64,000 nucleotides of DNA, from assembly GCF_000428985.1 (NCBI RefSeq), contig NZ_AUAZ01000010.1:1-64000 (forward strand). The letters are read 5' to 3'. Within the stretch, counting starts at the first letter, position 1. Every line of letters starts with the position of its first letter. This DNA comes from Marinobacterium litorale DSM 23545 (GTDB lineage: Bacteria > Pseudomonadota > Gammaproteobacteria > Pseudomonadales > Balneatricaceae). The notes under the pieces were generated by a model. The model saw only the letters and a list, made by a program, of their open reading frames with translations, searched no databases and was not told the origin of the DNA. Positions 15,739 through 25,117 of this stretch are shown in pieces. Both the position numbers and the translations under genes were made by a program.

Positions 15739-16719
15739 ATGGCAAACGCAGATAATGCGCTGCTGCGCATGGAATCCGGCCAGCAGGCGTACCCGATGGC
15801 CGCCCTGACTGACTCCGGCGACCGTACTGTATTCACGTCCGCCGCGTCTCCGTGGTCTGGCAAGACTGGCTATGAGCCGGTGGTGCGTCCGAACGGGCTG
15901 ATCAACGGCGGGGCTGTCACTCCGGCGTCATCCGGATCTGACAATGTTGTCGATGTAGCGGCGCTGACGTGCTACTTGGCGGGTGCGCAGGAATCAGTCG
16001 CCGCCGATACTGACGTGACCTGCGCCCGGCCTACTGTCGATACGCATCTGATCTACTCAATCACCGTCACCGCTGCCGGGGCTATCGCGGCTGTGGCTGG
16101 CAGTGAGGGCACCAGTTTTACCGAGACGCGCGCCGCTGCCGGTGGCCCGCCGCTGATCCCGGTGGACAGCATCGAGATCGGTCAGGTGCGCCTGTCGTCT
16201 CAAACTGCTGCGCCGGTTGTCGCGTCCGAAATTTTCCAGACCGTCGGCCTGCACCAGGAGCGCTACGACTACCCGACTTATACCGTGGACAGCTTCCGTG
16301 GCCGCGTAAGCTTTGCCGCTGCGCTGGCAGCCGTACATACCGGCAGCGTGGGCAAGGCCGTCTATGCCAGCTATGCCACACCGATTTTCGCCGACCTGCC
16401 GAAGGCGCGTGATTTTGTGGCGCCGGAAGAATCGTTCAGCATCAGCTCCGAGGCGTACTACGGCGGCTCCGAAGGCTCTGTCTCACGCTCGCTTGGTCAG
16501 GGTTCATTCACCCAGCTGATCAGCGACGGCGTGACAGACCCGGTGGTCAAAGCCAAGGGTGAAAATCTCTGGTTCGACTTCTACCCCAACAAGTTCCGCG
16601 CACCGCATGTGATGAGCCAGGGTGTGCTGGGTATCTCCCGGACATGGCCGGCATCCGGTTCGATGACAGCAGCCTGCACCATCTCCGCGTCGGACGCGGC
16701 GAGCGAGGTTGAATCCTGA
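15739..16719 (+). CDS. major tail tube protein (gpV position)
   Basis: 326 residues, longer than lambda gpV (246). Strand-rich with Gly, Ser and Ala; several segments (ATAGAIAAVAGSEG type) suggest an added Ig-like or surface domain in the N-terminal half. The C-terminal GENLWFDFYPNKF and ISRTWPASGS are tube-protein-like. A good GAGG site (15728-15731) precedes the ATG. It is expected in many copies per virion. Assigned by order and composition. Confidence 0.7.
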   Translation: MANADNALLRMESGQQAYPMAALTDSGDRTVFTSAASPWSGKTGYEPVVRPNGLINGGAVTPASSGSDNVVDVAALTCYLAGAQESVAADTDVTCARPTVDTHLIYSITVTAAGAIAAVAGSEGTSFTETRAAAGGPPLIPVDSIEIGQVRLSSQTAAPVVASEIFQTVGLHQERYDYPTYTVDSFRGRVSFAAALAAVHTGSVGKAVYASYATPIFADLPKARDFVAPEESFSISSEAYYGGSEGSVSRSLGQGSFTQLISDGVTDPVVKAKGENLWFDFYPNKFRAPHVMSQGVLGISRTWPASGSMTAACTISASDAASEVES

Positions 16720-17159
16720 TGTTTGATGCGCAGGCATTCAGCCAGCAGCAGTTCGAGCGACGGCAGGCCGAGGTAAGCCTGCCCGACCTCGCGCCGTTCT
16801 TCCCGGATGATGAAAAGCCGGTATTCGTCGTGCAAATGCTGGGTGCTGAAGAGCTGTCTATTGCCGACGAGGCAACGCAGAAGCACGCTATCCTGACCGA
16901 GATCACCACAAAGCTGGCGGCCGGCTCTGCGCCGGAGAAGGCGGCGGCGCTGGCTGAAGCGCTGGGTATCAGCAGCGATGACATCCCGGCGCGACTGAAA
17001 AAGGAAATGGAGCACGTCCGCCTCGGGCTGGTATCGCCGCAGCTGGATCTACAACAGGTCCAGAAGCTGGCACGGCATTACCCGATCCCTTTCCGGCAGC
17101 TGCACAACAAAATCATGGAGCTGACCGGCCAAGGAGCGACAGCCAAGGCAAAGCCCTAG
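16719..17159 (+). CDS. tail assembly chaperone, G-like
   Basis: 146 residues, mostly helical and acidic, with start overlapping the tube gene. It contains the chaperone-like patterns FVVQMLGAEELSIADEA and LARHYPIPFRQLHNKIMEL. Like lambda G, it lies just before the tape measure gene, and a downstream frame is open only after a -1 shift. It would coat the tape measure protein before tube polymerisation. Confidence 0.75.
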   Translation: MFDAQAFSQQQFERRQAEVSLPDLAPFFPDDEKPVFVVQMLGAEELSIADEATQKHAILTEITTKLAAGSAPEKAAALAEALGISSDDIPARLKKEMEHVRLGLVSPQLDLQQVQKLARHYPIPFRQLHNKIMELTGQGATAKAKP

Positions 17160-17341
17160 CGCTCTGGCAGCAGAATGATGTCCAGTTGGCGCTCTCGCTG
17201 GCGGACAAAAACGGGCGATTCCTGTTCGAGATTCGGCCTGATCTGTTTCCAGAGCGCTACCTAACCGATACCGAAACGCACCTCTGGTCATTCCACTTGG
17301 AAGAAAAAGCCGAACGGCACAAGGCGATAAAGCATGGCTGA
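16719..17341 (+). CDS. GT fusion tail chaperone made by -1 frameshift
   Basis: After a -1 shift near 17150 the frame stays open to TGA 17339-17341, giving about 63 further residues (LALWQQNDVQLALSLADKNG and a C-terminal WSFHLEEKAERHKAIKHG). This T domain would link the chaperone to the growing tube. It has no start or ribosome site of its own and overlaps the tape measure ATG at 17334, which supports expression by frameshifting, as in lambda G/GT. Confidence 0.7.
17147..17153 (+). other. candidate -1 ribosomal slippery site GGCAAAG
   Basis: In the G frame this reads G-GCA-AAG, six bases before the TAG at 17157-17159. Lambda uses GGGAAAG at the same place. The A-site AAG can re-pair on AAA; the P-site GCA to GGC slip is imperfect. 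Confidence 0.6.
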
Positions 17342-20063
17342 TCTGACCCGCACGATTGAAATTATCTTTGCCGGTACCGACCAGATCGGCCCGACCGTCA
17401 CCAGCATTGGGAATAAGCTGTCCAGCCTGGAAGGGCAAGTCGGGACCATTACGTCTCCGATGGCTGACTGGACAAAAGACATTCTGGCTGCTGAAACGGC
17501 TGTTGTTGGCTTCGGTTTGGCTCTGGGCGGTGTGGCGATCAACCAGGCGGGAGAGTTCAAAACCTCGGTTGATGAGATCGGTACACTATTCAGCGGCACC
17601 GAAGAACAGGTCAAGACGCTGGGCGATGAGATCCTGCGCTATGCGCAAGATTCAACGTCATCCATCGAGCAGATCAACGCCTCGGTCTATCAGGCCATTT
17701 CAACCGGCACAGATTATGCCGATGCCGTGAAGCTGGTCGCTGATGCCGAGGTACTGGCGACCGGTGGACGGGCCGACCTGAGTCAGGTCACCGACCTACT
17801 GGCCAGTTCAATGAACGCCTACGGAGCTGAGGTCACGCAGGCCGGGGATTACACGGATGTACTGTTTACCGCAGTTCAGAAGGGTAAAACCAGCATCCCT
17901 GAATTAGCGGCCAGTCTTGGCCAGGTAACAGGCATAGCGTCGGCTGCAAAGGTCCCATTCGAGGATGTAAATGCCGCGATTGCTGCACTGACCATCACCA
18001 CCGGCAACACCGCTGAATCAACGACCAAGTTCAAGGCACTGCTGACCGAACTGCTCAAGCCGTCCGAGGATCTTACGAGCGCTCTGGGCGGCGTGACACT
18101 TGAGGCTGATGGCCTTGATGGTGTCATGGCTGCGCTCAAGGCAGAGACGGGCGGAAGCGCTGAGGAGATGACCAATCTATTTGGGTCAACCGAGGCGGTG
18201 CAGGCCGCACTAGCTCTGGCTAATGATAACTCCGGGGCTTTCGCCTCTGCGCTTGAAGCGATGGAGAAGCGCGCCGGAGCAGCAGCTAGAGCTAATGCCG
18301 AGCTTGAAAAATCATTCGAGAATATCAACCAGAACCTGCTGAACAACATTCAGGCCGCTTTCGTCACCGCTGGCGAGCCGTTACTTGATGGCTATGACGA
18401 TATTGTTGGCGAACTATCTAATCTATTCAAGTCGGTATCGTTTGAGTTCAGCGGCGGGGCGTTTGATGAGCTCTACGATGCCGCCGATGGTGCAGCCGAT
18501 ACGATCACCGAAACTTTACGAGGGATTGCCAGCGCATTGCCGGAGGCAATGGAGCAGGTTGATTTCGACACGCTACTAACTGCATTCGACAACCTGGGCG
18601 GAAGTATCAGCGGTCTATTCGGGGATCTGGATTTGACCAACCCGGACGATCTCGCTGAGGCCATCCAAGTCTTGATCGACGGCGTATCGTCCCTGACCAA
18701 TCTCACCGCTGGCGCAGTCGATGGCCTGAAGCCCTTTATTCAGACCATCGCGGGCATGATTGATGACTTCAACAAGTCTGGCGATGGTGCACAGAACCTA
18801 GTTGGCTCAATATTCGGCCTGGCTACCGGTATTGATACGTTGCTGCCAGTGATGGGTACGCTGGCGGACTCCCTGATTATCCTCGGTGGCGTTAAAGGGT
18901 TTGCGGGTGTATCGAGCGCGGTATCGGGTATAGGACCACTCCTTTTTAATCCGGTGACTGGATTGATTGTTGGGTTTGGTGCGCTGGTGGCTGTAGCCCC
19001 GGATATCTACGACTTGAGTCGTGGATTACTTGGTCTTGAGACAAGTACCGAGGCCGCCGCCCGCAGAGCTCAGGAAATGGAGCAGGCTGTCAAGGATCAG
19101 CAAGCGGCACTGGATGGAAACACTGAGGCGCTTGCGAGAGCAGACCAGCAAACCCGCGAAATAGTTGAACTGAAAGAGTGGGCCGCAAAATCCGAGGAGC
19201 GCATTCGAGCCGAGGTTGAGGCTTCGCGAGGAAGTTACGAAGATCAGGTTGCAACCCTCGTTGCTTTATCTGACGCGCAACGAAAGCAGGCGGAACGCGC
19301 CAGAGAAGCGGCAGAGGCTCAGGAGCAGCTAAAAACCACAACCCTCGAACAGGTCGACGCCCTCGATAAGCTATCCAAAGGCGAGTTCGAAATGCTCGAT
19401 GTCGCCCGGCAAAACGAGCTCATCGAGGCCAAGCGGCTTGCTGTGAAAGAAGGCTGGCTTGGTGAACTGAGCAATGAGAAGGACGCCACCGATGCCCTGG
19501 CCAAATCCAAGGAAGAGCTTGCCCAGGCTGCGCAGAACGCCCACGAAAAACAGCTCTTGGAAATGGAGCTGGCTACGCAGTACAGGACCGTACTTGCTGA
19601 GCTCGCCAGCGCTGAAACGCTCAAGACGTTAGAGCTTGGTTTCGAGCTAGATCTGGCCGAAATCGAGGCGCAGCGGGATATTGCGTTGGGCGTGTTCGAT
19701 ACCCTGAATACAGCTATCGATAGTACCGCGCAGCTGATGGGCGACCTGTGGGGAACGCTCGCAGATAGCGACCTCGGATTCTCTGATAAGTGGGCGCTTC
19801 AGGATCAGATCGACGCGGAAGAGGATCGCCGCGCTAAGGCTTTCGAGCAGCAGCAAAGGCTGACCGAGGAGCAGATCAAACAAATGCAGGCTCAGACCGA
19901 GTTGATTCAGGAGCGGGCTGAATCCATGGCGCGTGGCGATGCAGCAATCACCATCGATGGCGCCGGTCTCCAGCCTCACTTGGAAGCCTTCATGTGGGAG
20001 ATCCTGCGCACTGTGCAAACCCGCGTGAATCAAGACGGTCTCGATATGTTGCTGGGGGTATGA
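17334..20063 (+). CDS. tail tape measure protein
   Basis: 909 residues. The N-terminal third fits the TP901-type core (FAGTDQIGPTVTSIGNKLSS; later EILRYAQDSTSSIEQINASV; LTITTGNTAESTTKFKALL). Hydrophobic stretches near 490-560 are the usual membrane-active part. The C-terminal 350 residues are coiled coil rich in E, Q, A and R. By the usual ruler relation of about 1.5 angstroms per residue the tail would be near 130 nm. It overlaps the T frame. Confidence 0.93.
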   Translation: MADLTRTIEIIFAGTDQIGPTVTSIGNKLSSLEGQVGTITSPMADWTKDILAAETAVVGFGLALGGVAINQAGEFKTSVDEIGTLFSGTEEQVKTLGDEILRYAQDSTSSIEQINASVYQAISTGTDYADAVKLVADAEVLATGGRADLSQVTDLLASSMNAYGAEVTQAGDYTDVLFTAVQKGKTSIPELAASLGQVTGIASAAKVPFEDVNAAIAALTITTGNTAESTTKFKALLTELLKPSEDLTSALGGVTLEADGLDGVMAALKAETGGSAEEMTNLFGSTEAVQAALALANDNSGAFASALEAMEKRAGAAARANAELEKSFENINQNLLNNIQAAFVTAGEPLLDGYDDIVGELSNLFKSVSFEFSGGAFDELYDAADGAADTITETLRGIASALPEAMEQVDFDTLLTAFDNLGGSISGLFGDLDLTNPDDLAEAIQVLIDGVSSLTNLTAGAVDGLKPFIQTIAGMIDDFNKSGDGAQNLVGSIFGLATGIDTLLPVMGTLADSLIILGGVKGFAGVSSAVSGIGPLLFNPVTGLIVGFGALVAVAPDIYDLSRGLLGLETSTEAAARRAQEMEQAVKDQQAALDGNTEALARADQQTREIVELKEWAAKSEERIRAEVEASRGSYEDQVATLVALSDAQRKQAERAREAAEAQEQLKTTTLEQVDALDKLSKGEFEMLDVARQNELIEAKRLAVKEGWLGELSNEKDATDALAKSKEELAQAAQNAHEKQLLEMELATQYRTVLAELASAETLKTLELGFELDLAEIEAQRDIALGVFDTLNTAIDSTAQLMGDLWGTLADSDLGFSDKWALQDQIDAEEDRRAKAFEQQQRLTEEQIKQMQAQTELIQERAESMARGDAAITIDGAGLQPHLEAFMWEILRTVQTRVNQDGLDMLLGV

Positions 20064-20069
20064 GTCACC

Positions 20070-20417
20070 ATGATTACGATCACCTCGCCAACATTCGACC
20101 CGCTTGGCATTGAGTCGGTGGATCCGATTATCGATTCATCTTTGCAGGATATATCTCGCCGAGCAAACAGGATCCAGACGCTTGACGGTGGCGCGACGGC
20201 GAACGATGCCGGATTCTCACATGCAGACCGGACATTGGCTGTTGTGTTTCCGTACACCGATACCCAGTTCGAAAACCTATCTCGCATGGTGCGCCTGTAT
20301 CCGCGCCTGATCGTATCCACTCAAGAAGGGGTGTTTAACGCCATCCCCGAGCGGCTACAGCGCCGCCAGACTAACGCAACCCTGACACTGCTGATCATGG
20401 AGAAACTGAGCGCATGA
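20070..20417 (+). CDS. minor tail protein, unknown
   Basis: 115 residues, strand-rich (MITITSPTFDPLGIESVDPI, RTLAVVFPYTDTQFENL, LTLLIMEKLSA). It occupies the place of lambda gpM, the first tail-tip gene after the tape measure, but I see no clear homology. It ends in ATGA overlap with the next gene. Probably a tail-tip structural protein. Confidence 0.6.
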   Translation: MITITSPTFDPLGIESVDPIIDSSLQDISRRANRIQTLDGGATANDAGFSHADRTLAVVFPYTDTQFENLSRMVRLYPRLIVSTQEGVFNAIPERLQRRQTNATLTLLIMEKLSA

Positions 20418-20794
20418 GTAACCACCATACAGCGGCGGCATTAATTCCAGCCCACACCGGCTACCTGAATGCGCTTGATGCTGACGCGAACCCGGCCCAA
20501 GTTGTGGTAAGAGATGGCGCTGGGGCGGCGCTGGCAACATTTACGCTTAGCGATCCTGCCGGTACGGTCAATGGCACCACCGGGCAGCTAACTTTGACCG
20601 ATGCTGGCGGAAGCTACACCGCATCAGCCACCGGCCAAGCTGTTGATGCTCAAATTCAAGACGGAGCAGGCACAGTGTTTTCTGTGCTGCCGGTCATCAA
20701 GCACAACGCCGCCGTCCCCGGTTACTGTGTGCTGAATGAGGTCGATCTGACCTCAGGTATGTCGTTGATCCTTGTTGGGCTAACGGTGGGCTGA
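20414..20794 (+). CDS. probable tail-tip or fibre protein, unknown
   Basis: 126 residues, rich in Ala, Gly, Thr and Val. A central Ig-like strand pattern is visible (ATFTLSDPAGTVNGTTGQLT, then GGSYTASATG). There is no catalytic motif. It is translationally coupled to both neighbours (ATGA, then a one-base overlap). Its composition suggests an exposed virion protein. Confidence 0.6.
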   Translation: MSNHHTAAALIPAHTGYLNALDADANPAQVVVRDGAGAALATFTLSDPAGTVNGTTGQLTLTDAGGSYTASATGQAVDAQIQDGAGTVFSVLPVIKHNAAVPGYCVLNEVDLTSGMSLILVGLTVG

Positions 20795-22146
20795 TGGCAC
20801 TGATCCATTACTGGCCATTCAACGAGGCGTCCGGCAGCGAGGCAGTGGATGTTATCGGTGGATGGGTTGCCACCGTTGCCGGTGACAGCGCAGGCGAGTC
20901 TATAGCTGATGGCGTTATGGGGCGCGGGCGTGATCTCGCAGCCACAGCAACAACGTACTCGCCGGCTGGTGCTGGATATATTCAGATGGCCGGAGAAAGC
21001 GGCCTGCTGGCGGAGTGGTCTATCTGCGTACTGGTAGACTACCCAATGCCTGGTTCTGTTCCGTTGGGATACTCTGTCACGCTGTTTTCGATGGGCGACT
21101 GGGTAAATACTCCGTCCACTTTTGATTGTTGTATCTATGATGACGGCTCTGGGCTGTACGTTGATATCTACGATGAAAATGGCGACTACGGCCACTTCCT
21201 GGAATATAACCCTGGAGTGCAGGGCGAACTATTCGGCGGTCCGTTGCTTGTTGTTATTGCCTGCGACGGAACTGCAACGCGACTTGACGTTAATGGCGTG
21301 ACGCGGGCGACGGCGGCGGCCGGATACAGTATTGACCCATCAGCCAGCTTTGCGCTTGGGTCATATGCTGGCGGAACATCCAGCTATAGCCAGGCCGTGC
21401 ATGATGATCTGGCGATCTTTGATCACGCTATTTCAGAAAGTGATTCAGCAACGCTATGGAATAGTGGTACTGGATTGCCAGCGATAGCGCTTGAGCCTAA
21501 TACCGCAAGAACCCTAAGTCAGCCCCTTGGTGAGCCGTCTGGCTTTGTTGTTGAGGGCCAAGGTCCGGCGCTGGGCATCCCGTCTGCAAAGATGTTCGCA
21601 GACTGGGCTGCCATTCTCGACCCGTTCACCACTAAACCCTATTACGCCTGCGACATTATCGCGGGCGATACCACGATCCGCGTTCCGATCAGCAGTTGGC
21701 AAGCCACGATTCAGGATGGCCGGGCCTCATACGTCCAGGCTGTCATTCCGGCAGCGTCCGGGGTGGCTGATTCTATTCTGGCATTAACCGACCCCGAGTT
21801 CGTAATCTGGAAAGGGGTGCTGTACCAGTCCGGCAAAACCAATGAGACCGAGCTGGCGCGGGCGCCGATTCAAACCCCGCAGATATCCGAAGGGCCGACC
21901 AACTACACGCTGACCATCAGTGGCTATACCCAGTTTGAAGTGCCGGACGATACCGGGGCTCGGGTGCTGCAAAACGTGCGCAGCCAAAGCATGTCGCCCG
22001 ATATCCGAGTGCGCTGTGACATTGATTGGTTCCTGCGGCCCGGCCAGACCGCAATCAGCCGGGGTACGCCATTTACAGTGGCCTATATCAACTACTACGC
22101 CAACGGAAAAGATCAGTACATGGATGTTGGGGAGCGTTCTCTGTAA
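20794..22146 (+). CDS. tail protein with N-terminal LamG-like lectin domain
   Basis: 450 residues. Residues 1-235 look like a concanavalin/LamG jelly roll: start ALIHYWPFNEASGS, then ICVLVDYP, TRLDVNGVTRATAAAGY and VHDDLAIFDHAISES, typical of carbohydrate-binding LamG-3 domains. Residues about 240-450 are a second domain with phage tail-hub features (FVIWKGVLYQSGKTNETEL and RVRCDIDWFLRPGQTA). A lectin module on a tail-tip protein suggests polysaccharide or glycan adsorption. Confidence 0.7.
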   Translation: MALIHYWPFNEASGSEAVDVIGGWVATVAGDSAGESIADGVMGRGRDLAATATTYSPAGAGYIQMAGESGLLAEWSICVLVDYPMPGSVPLGYSVTLFSMGDWVNTPSTFDCCIYDDGSGLYVDIYDENGDYGHFLEYNPGVQGELFGGPLLVVIACDGTATRLDVNGVTRATAAAGYSIDPSASFALGSYAGGTSSYSQAVHDDLAIFDHAISESDSATLWNSGTGLPAIALEPNTARTLSQPLGEPSGFVVEGQGPALGIPSAKMFADWAAILDPFTTKPYYACDIIAGDTTIRVPISSWQATIQDGRASYVQAVIPAASGVADSILALTDPEFVIWKGVLYQSGKTNETELARAPIQTPQISEGPTNYTLTISGYTQFEVPDDTGARVLQNVRSQSMSPDIRVRCDIDWFLRPGQTAISRGTPFTVAYINYYANGKDQYMDVGERSL

Positions 22147-24227
22147 TGGGCAAGGCGACGATCAGCAGCCATCAGGGCGATGCGCTCTACACCGCCACCG
22201 TTGACTACAACGAGACGCAGTACCTGGCTAAGAAAACACTACTCCAACAACTGATCGCGCAATGCGATGGCCGCATCGCTGAGCTCGACAGCCAGATAAC
22301 CGAGCTTGAGGCGACTCAGGAAGAGGCAAAGGCCGCACTGGATGCGGCGCTTCAACAATACACGACAGAAGCTGAGACGGAGGAGGGTGCGACTACCATC
22401 GCACGGGATACCCTGATTCAGGCTCAGAACGATATGCGTGTTGCATCTACTGAGCTGGCAGCAGCAAAAGGCCGCCGCACACAGCAGGTAGCGGCTAAGA
22501 AGTCGCACCAGAACGAGCTTACCGAGATCGAGGCTGCCGCCAATCCTGCCGCAGCTGATATGTGGTGTGTTGAATATGACACCCTATTATCTGGTGACAG
22601 GGCTACAGTAGAGATCCCCGGCACGAATGGCTCTATATGCCTACTGCCTCGTGCTCATGTTCAAACCGATGGGCTCATGGTGCCCAGAGTCTGGCAGGAT
22701 CCGCACCAGTGCTATTTCAACGCAGCTGTTGAACCTGGCGTTCAGAAATGGAAACCCACTTACCGGGCCGGGACCGTTACCGCAATCAATGGCGATGGCA
22801 CCATGAATGTCACGCTGCGGGTGCCGACGCACAATCACGGTTTAGATACCAACATCGACAGCAGTCTCGAATCAGTGCCAGTGCAGTACATGAGCTGCAA
22901 CGCTGCCGCTTTCGAAGAGGGTGACGATGTTGTGGTTCAGTTCGATGCTAATCAGGCCAATCCAGTTGTCATTGGGTTTGAGCATGATCCTCGACCGTGT
23001 GGCGGACTGCGGGTTTGGGTTGATGGGGATAGACACTTCTTGCAGTTGAGTGGCGGTGCAATCGTTTCCAAGCCGACGACTCATGTCGTGGTTACGGGTA
23101 ATGACTTCGATCACTGGCAGGGTGTCGGCGGTACGCTTAGCTGGAAACCGGCAACAGCTATCGTTTATCTAAATGGATCGCGGCTCACCAATGCGCCCTA
23201 TAACGTTTATGGCGGCGGACTTCGTGATGGCATCCCTATCGTGTGCTGCATGGGGGCGGGGTATCTGTACTTTTACCGCTACGACAACGGCGCTTGGGTT
23301 CGTGAATATCTCTCCGGTTATAACGCGGTATTCGTCCACCCAAGTAACGGCCATTACTTTAGAATAGCCAGTGCAAAATGTACTGCCAGATTTTCATCAG
23401 ACGGGCTACGCGTAATTATCCGGGGCAGCACTGGCGCTGCTATCTGGGAAAACAACAGTTACTCGATAATCGAAACCAACTCTGGAACGATATCGGATAC
23501 CGAGGATCATGAGTTTGTTTTGGCTGCTGACTGGTCATTCCAAGATGATCCGCTTGTCCTGAAAACATCGCACACCTACGTGCGCGTAAATGATATGCCA
23601 GAGCTTATCAGTGCCAATATCGGAACCGTTTTTGATGAGAGCCACACGGTGACTGATACTGTCACTCTGGCCGGTAATACCGTTTGCAGCTTCTCCGGTT
23701 ACGACTACACAACCCGTCGACTGCACTCTACGTCATACGTCAACGAGTGGCAGAACACATCAGCCGAATCAGCCGGGCAGACGCATAATGGCAAGCGGCT
23801 ACTGTCGGCAGATGTCAGAAAGAATCTATTCGTTTTCGATGATCGGAATATATCGATCGAGGAAGATTTTGTTAATAACGTCAACGTCACATTTTCGGTT
23901 AACGTTAAATCTGAAATTGATATCGACGGTTCTGTTGAAACAATACACAGCCAAACCTACTCAGACCCAAACAACGCCGGTAGCTATGAGGTGTATAGGG
24001 ATCCATCAAGTGTTGTGCCCTATGTTAATTGGATCGAAATCGGAAACGGTCTGACGAACCGCAAGAGTTTCGAATTCCTGTTTGATTCGAAAGAGTATGG
24101 CGCGAACTGGATAGGGTTTTGTATTGTTTCAAATCCATCTACGGATGAAATATACGCTCAGGCATTCCACCCAACCCAGCCTTTCACGATTTCAGATATC
24201 ACAACGCTTAACGCCGAACCCGTATAG
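22146..24227 (+). CDS. large tail-tip/fibre protein with coiled coil
   Basis: 693 residues from ATG 22146, which overlaps the previous TAA; the frame extends upstream only as a shadow. Residues 20-140 form a coiled coil (LLQQLIAQCDGRIAELDSQI and more). Residues about 170-280 look like an OB-type hub domain (GTVTAINGDGTMNVTLRVPT, EEGDDVVVQFDANQANPVVI). The remaining 400 residues are strand-rich without recognised motifs and probably form the distal tip. Codon use is more A+T-rich after about 23,300 than in the head genes. Confidence 0.65.
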   Translation: MGKATISSHQGDALYTATVDYNETQYLAKKTLLQQLIAQCDGRIAELDSQITELEATQEEAKAALDAALQQYTTEAETEEGATTIARDTLIQAQNDMRVASTELAAAKGRRTQQVAAKKSHQNELTEIEAAANPAAADMWCVEYDTLLSGDRATVEIPGTNGSICLLPRAHVQTDGLMVPRVWQDPHQCYFNAAVEPGVQKWKPTYRAGTVTAINGDGTMNVTLRVPTHNHGLDTNIDSSLESVPVQYMSCNAAAFEEGDDVVVQFDANQANPVVIGFEHDPRPCGGLRVWVDGDRHFLQLSGGAIVSKPTTHVVVTGNDFDHWQGVGGTLSWKPATAIVYLNGSRLTNAPYNVYGGGLRDGIPIVCCMGAGYLYFYRYDNGAWVREYLSGYNAVFVHPSNGHYFRIASAKCTARFSSDGLRVIIRGSTGAAIWENNSYSIIETNSGTISDTEDHEFVLAADWSFQDDPLVLKTSHTYVRVNDMPELISANIGTVFDESHTVTDTVTLAGNTVCSFSGYDYTTRRLHSTSYVNEWQNTSAESAGQTHNGKRLLSADVRKNLFVFDDRNISIEEDFVNNVNVTFSVNVKSEIDIDGSVETIHSQTYSDPNNAGSYEVYRDPSSVVPYVNWIEIGNGLTNRKSFEFLFDSKEYGANWIGFCIVSNPSTDEIYAQAFHPTQPFTISDITTLNAEPV

Positions 24228-24238
24228 CGAGGATCCGC

Positions 24239-24592
24239 ATGGCCGCACCCGATAAATTCCCGCGCCCGTTCAAGACGGGCGATACCTTTGCTCTGTCCGG
24301 CACCTACGGTATCGGCGACACGCCAGACGATGCCGTTCCGCAGGATTTGACCGACTACACTATTCGGGGCCAGATCCGCACCCGTAACGGCACCCTCGTT
24401 GCCGATCTGGTGGCGACTATCGACCCGGATCAGGTGGCAAATACAGGCAAGTACACCCTGGCGCCGAGCAATCCTGATACCAGCGGCTGGGCGATCGGCT
24501 ACCACAATATCGACCTCGAATTTAGTGTCGGCGGCGTCGTCACCAGTACGCCTACATTCGTCCTGCAGGTCGAGGAGGATGTGACCAAATGA
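24239..24592 (+). CDS. small tail/baseplate protein, BppU-like
   Basis: 117 residues. The pattern FKTGDTFALSGTYG, then YTIRGQIRTRNGTLVADL and LEFSVGGVVTSTPTFVLQVE fits the short beta-sandwich domain of phage baseplate upper proteins and similar fibre adaptors. It ends by ATGA overlap with the next gene. Confidence 0.6.
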   Translation: MAAPDKFPRPFKTGDTFALSGTYGIGDTPDDAVPQDLTDYTIRGQIRTRNGTLVADLVATIDPDQVANTGKYTLAPSNPDTSGWAIGYHNIDLEFSVGGVVTSTPTFVLQVEEDVTK

Positions 24593-25107
24593 GCAGGGCA
24601 TGGGTAACACTGGCGCTGATCGAAGCCCCGCTGGTTGATATCGATGATCCTGCGTCCGTTCAGCTCGGTTTTAGCCAGACGGTGCACCAAGTCTGCCTGC
24701 AATCGTCCGCGCCGCCGCAGGTAACGCTGGCGCTTACGGCACCGGGGCCACCCGGGCCGCCTGGCGATTCGATTGTATCGCTGCAAGCCGGAACCACCAT
24801 CAGCGCCCTGCGTGCCGTGTACGAACTCGATGGACAAGTCTATCCGCTCGATGCGGGTGATGCCGATCATATAGAGCTGCTGGTCGGTGTAACGACAACC
24901 GCGGCATCTGCAGGCGGCAATGTCTCTGTCCAGCGGTTCGGCAAGTTGTCTGATAGTGGTTGGGCGTGGACTCCTGGAACAATCTGGCTTGGCGCAAATG
25001 GCGCACTAACCCAAACGCCACCGACAACCGGCTTTGATCTCGATATTGGCTCCGCCACATCAGCAACTGAAATCATTATTGATTCACAACCCCCAATAGC
25101 ACTGTGA
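24589..25107 (+). CDS. tail fibre adaptor with a short collagen-like segment
   Basis: 172 residues. The N-terminal 45 residues are strand-like, followed by a collagen-like GPPGPPG run at about residues 54-60 and then a beta-rich domain (ISALRAVYELDGQVYPLDAG, GKLSDSGWAWTPGTIWLGAN). That domain resembles one repeated in the following gene, as if both carry a common trimeric shaft-tip module. Probably a short tail fibre. Confidence 0.6.
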   Translation: MSRAWVTLALIEAPLVDIDDPASVQLGFSQTVHQVCLQSSAPPQVTLALTAPGPPGPPGDSIVSLQAGTTISALRAVYELDGQVYPLDAGDADHIELLVGVTTTAASAGGNVSVQRFGKLSDSGWAWTPGTIWLGANGALTQTPPTTGFDLDIGSATSATEIIIDSQPPIAL

Positions 25108-25117
25108 GGTAACCACC

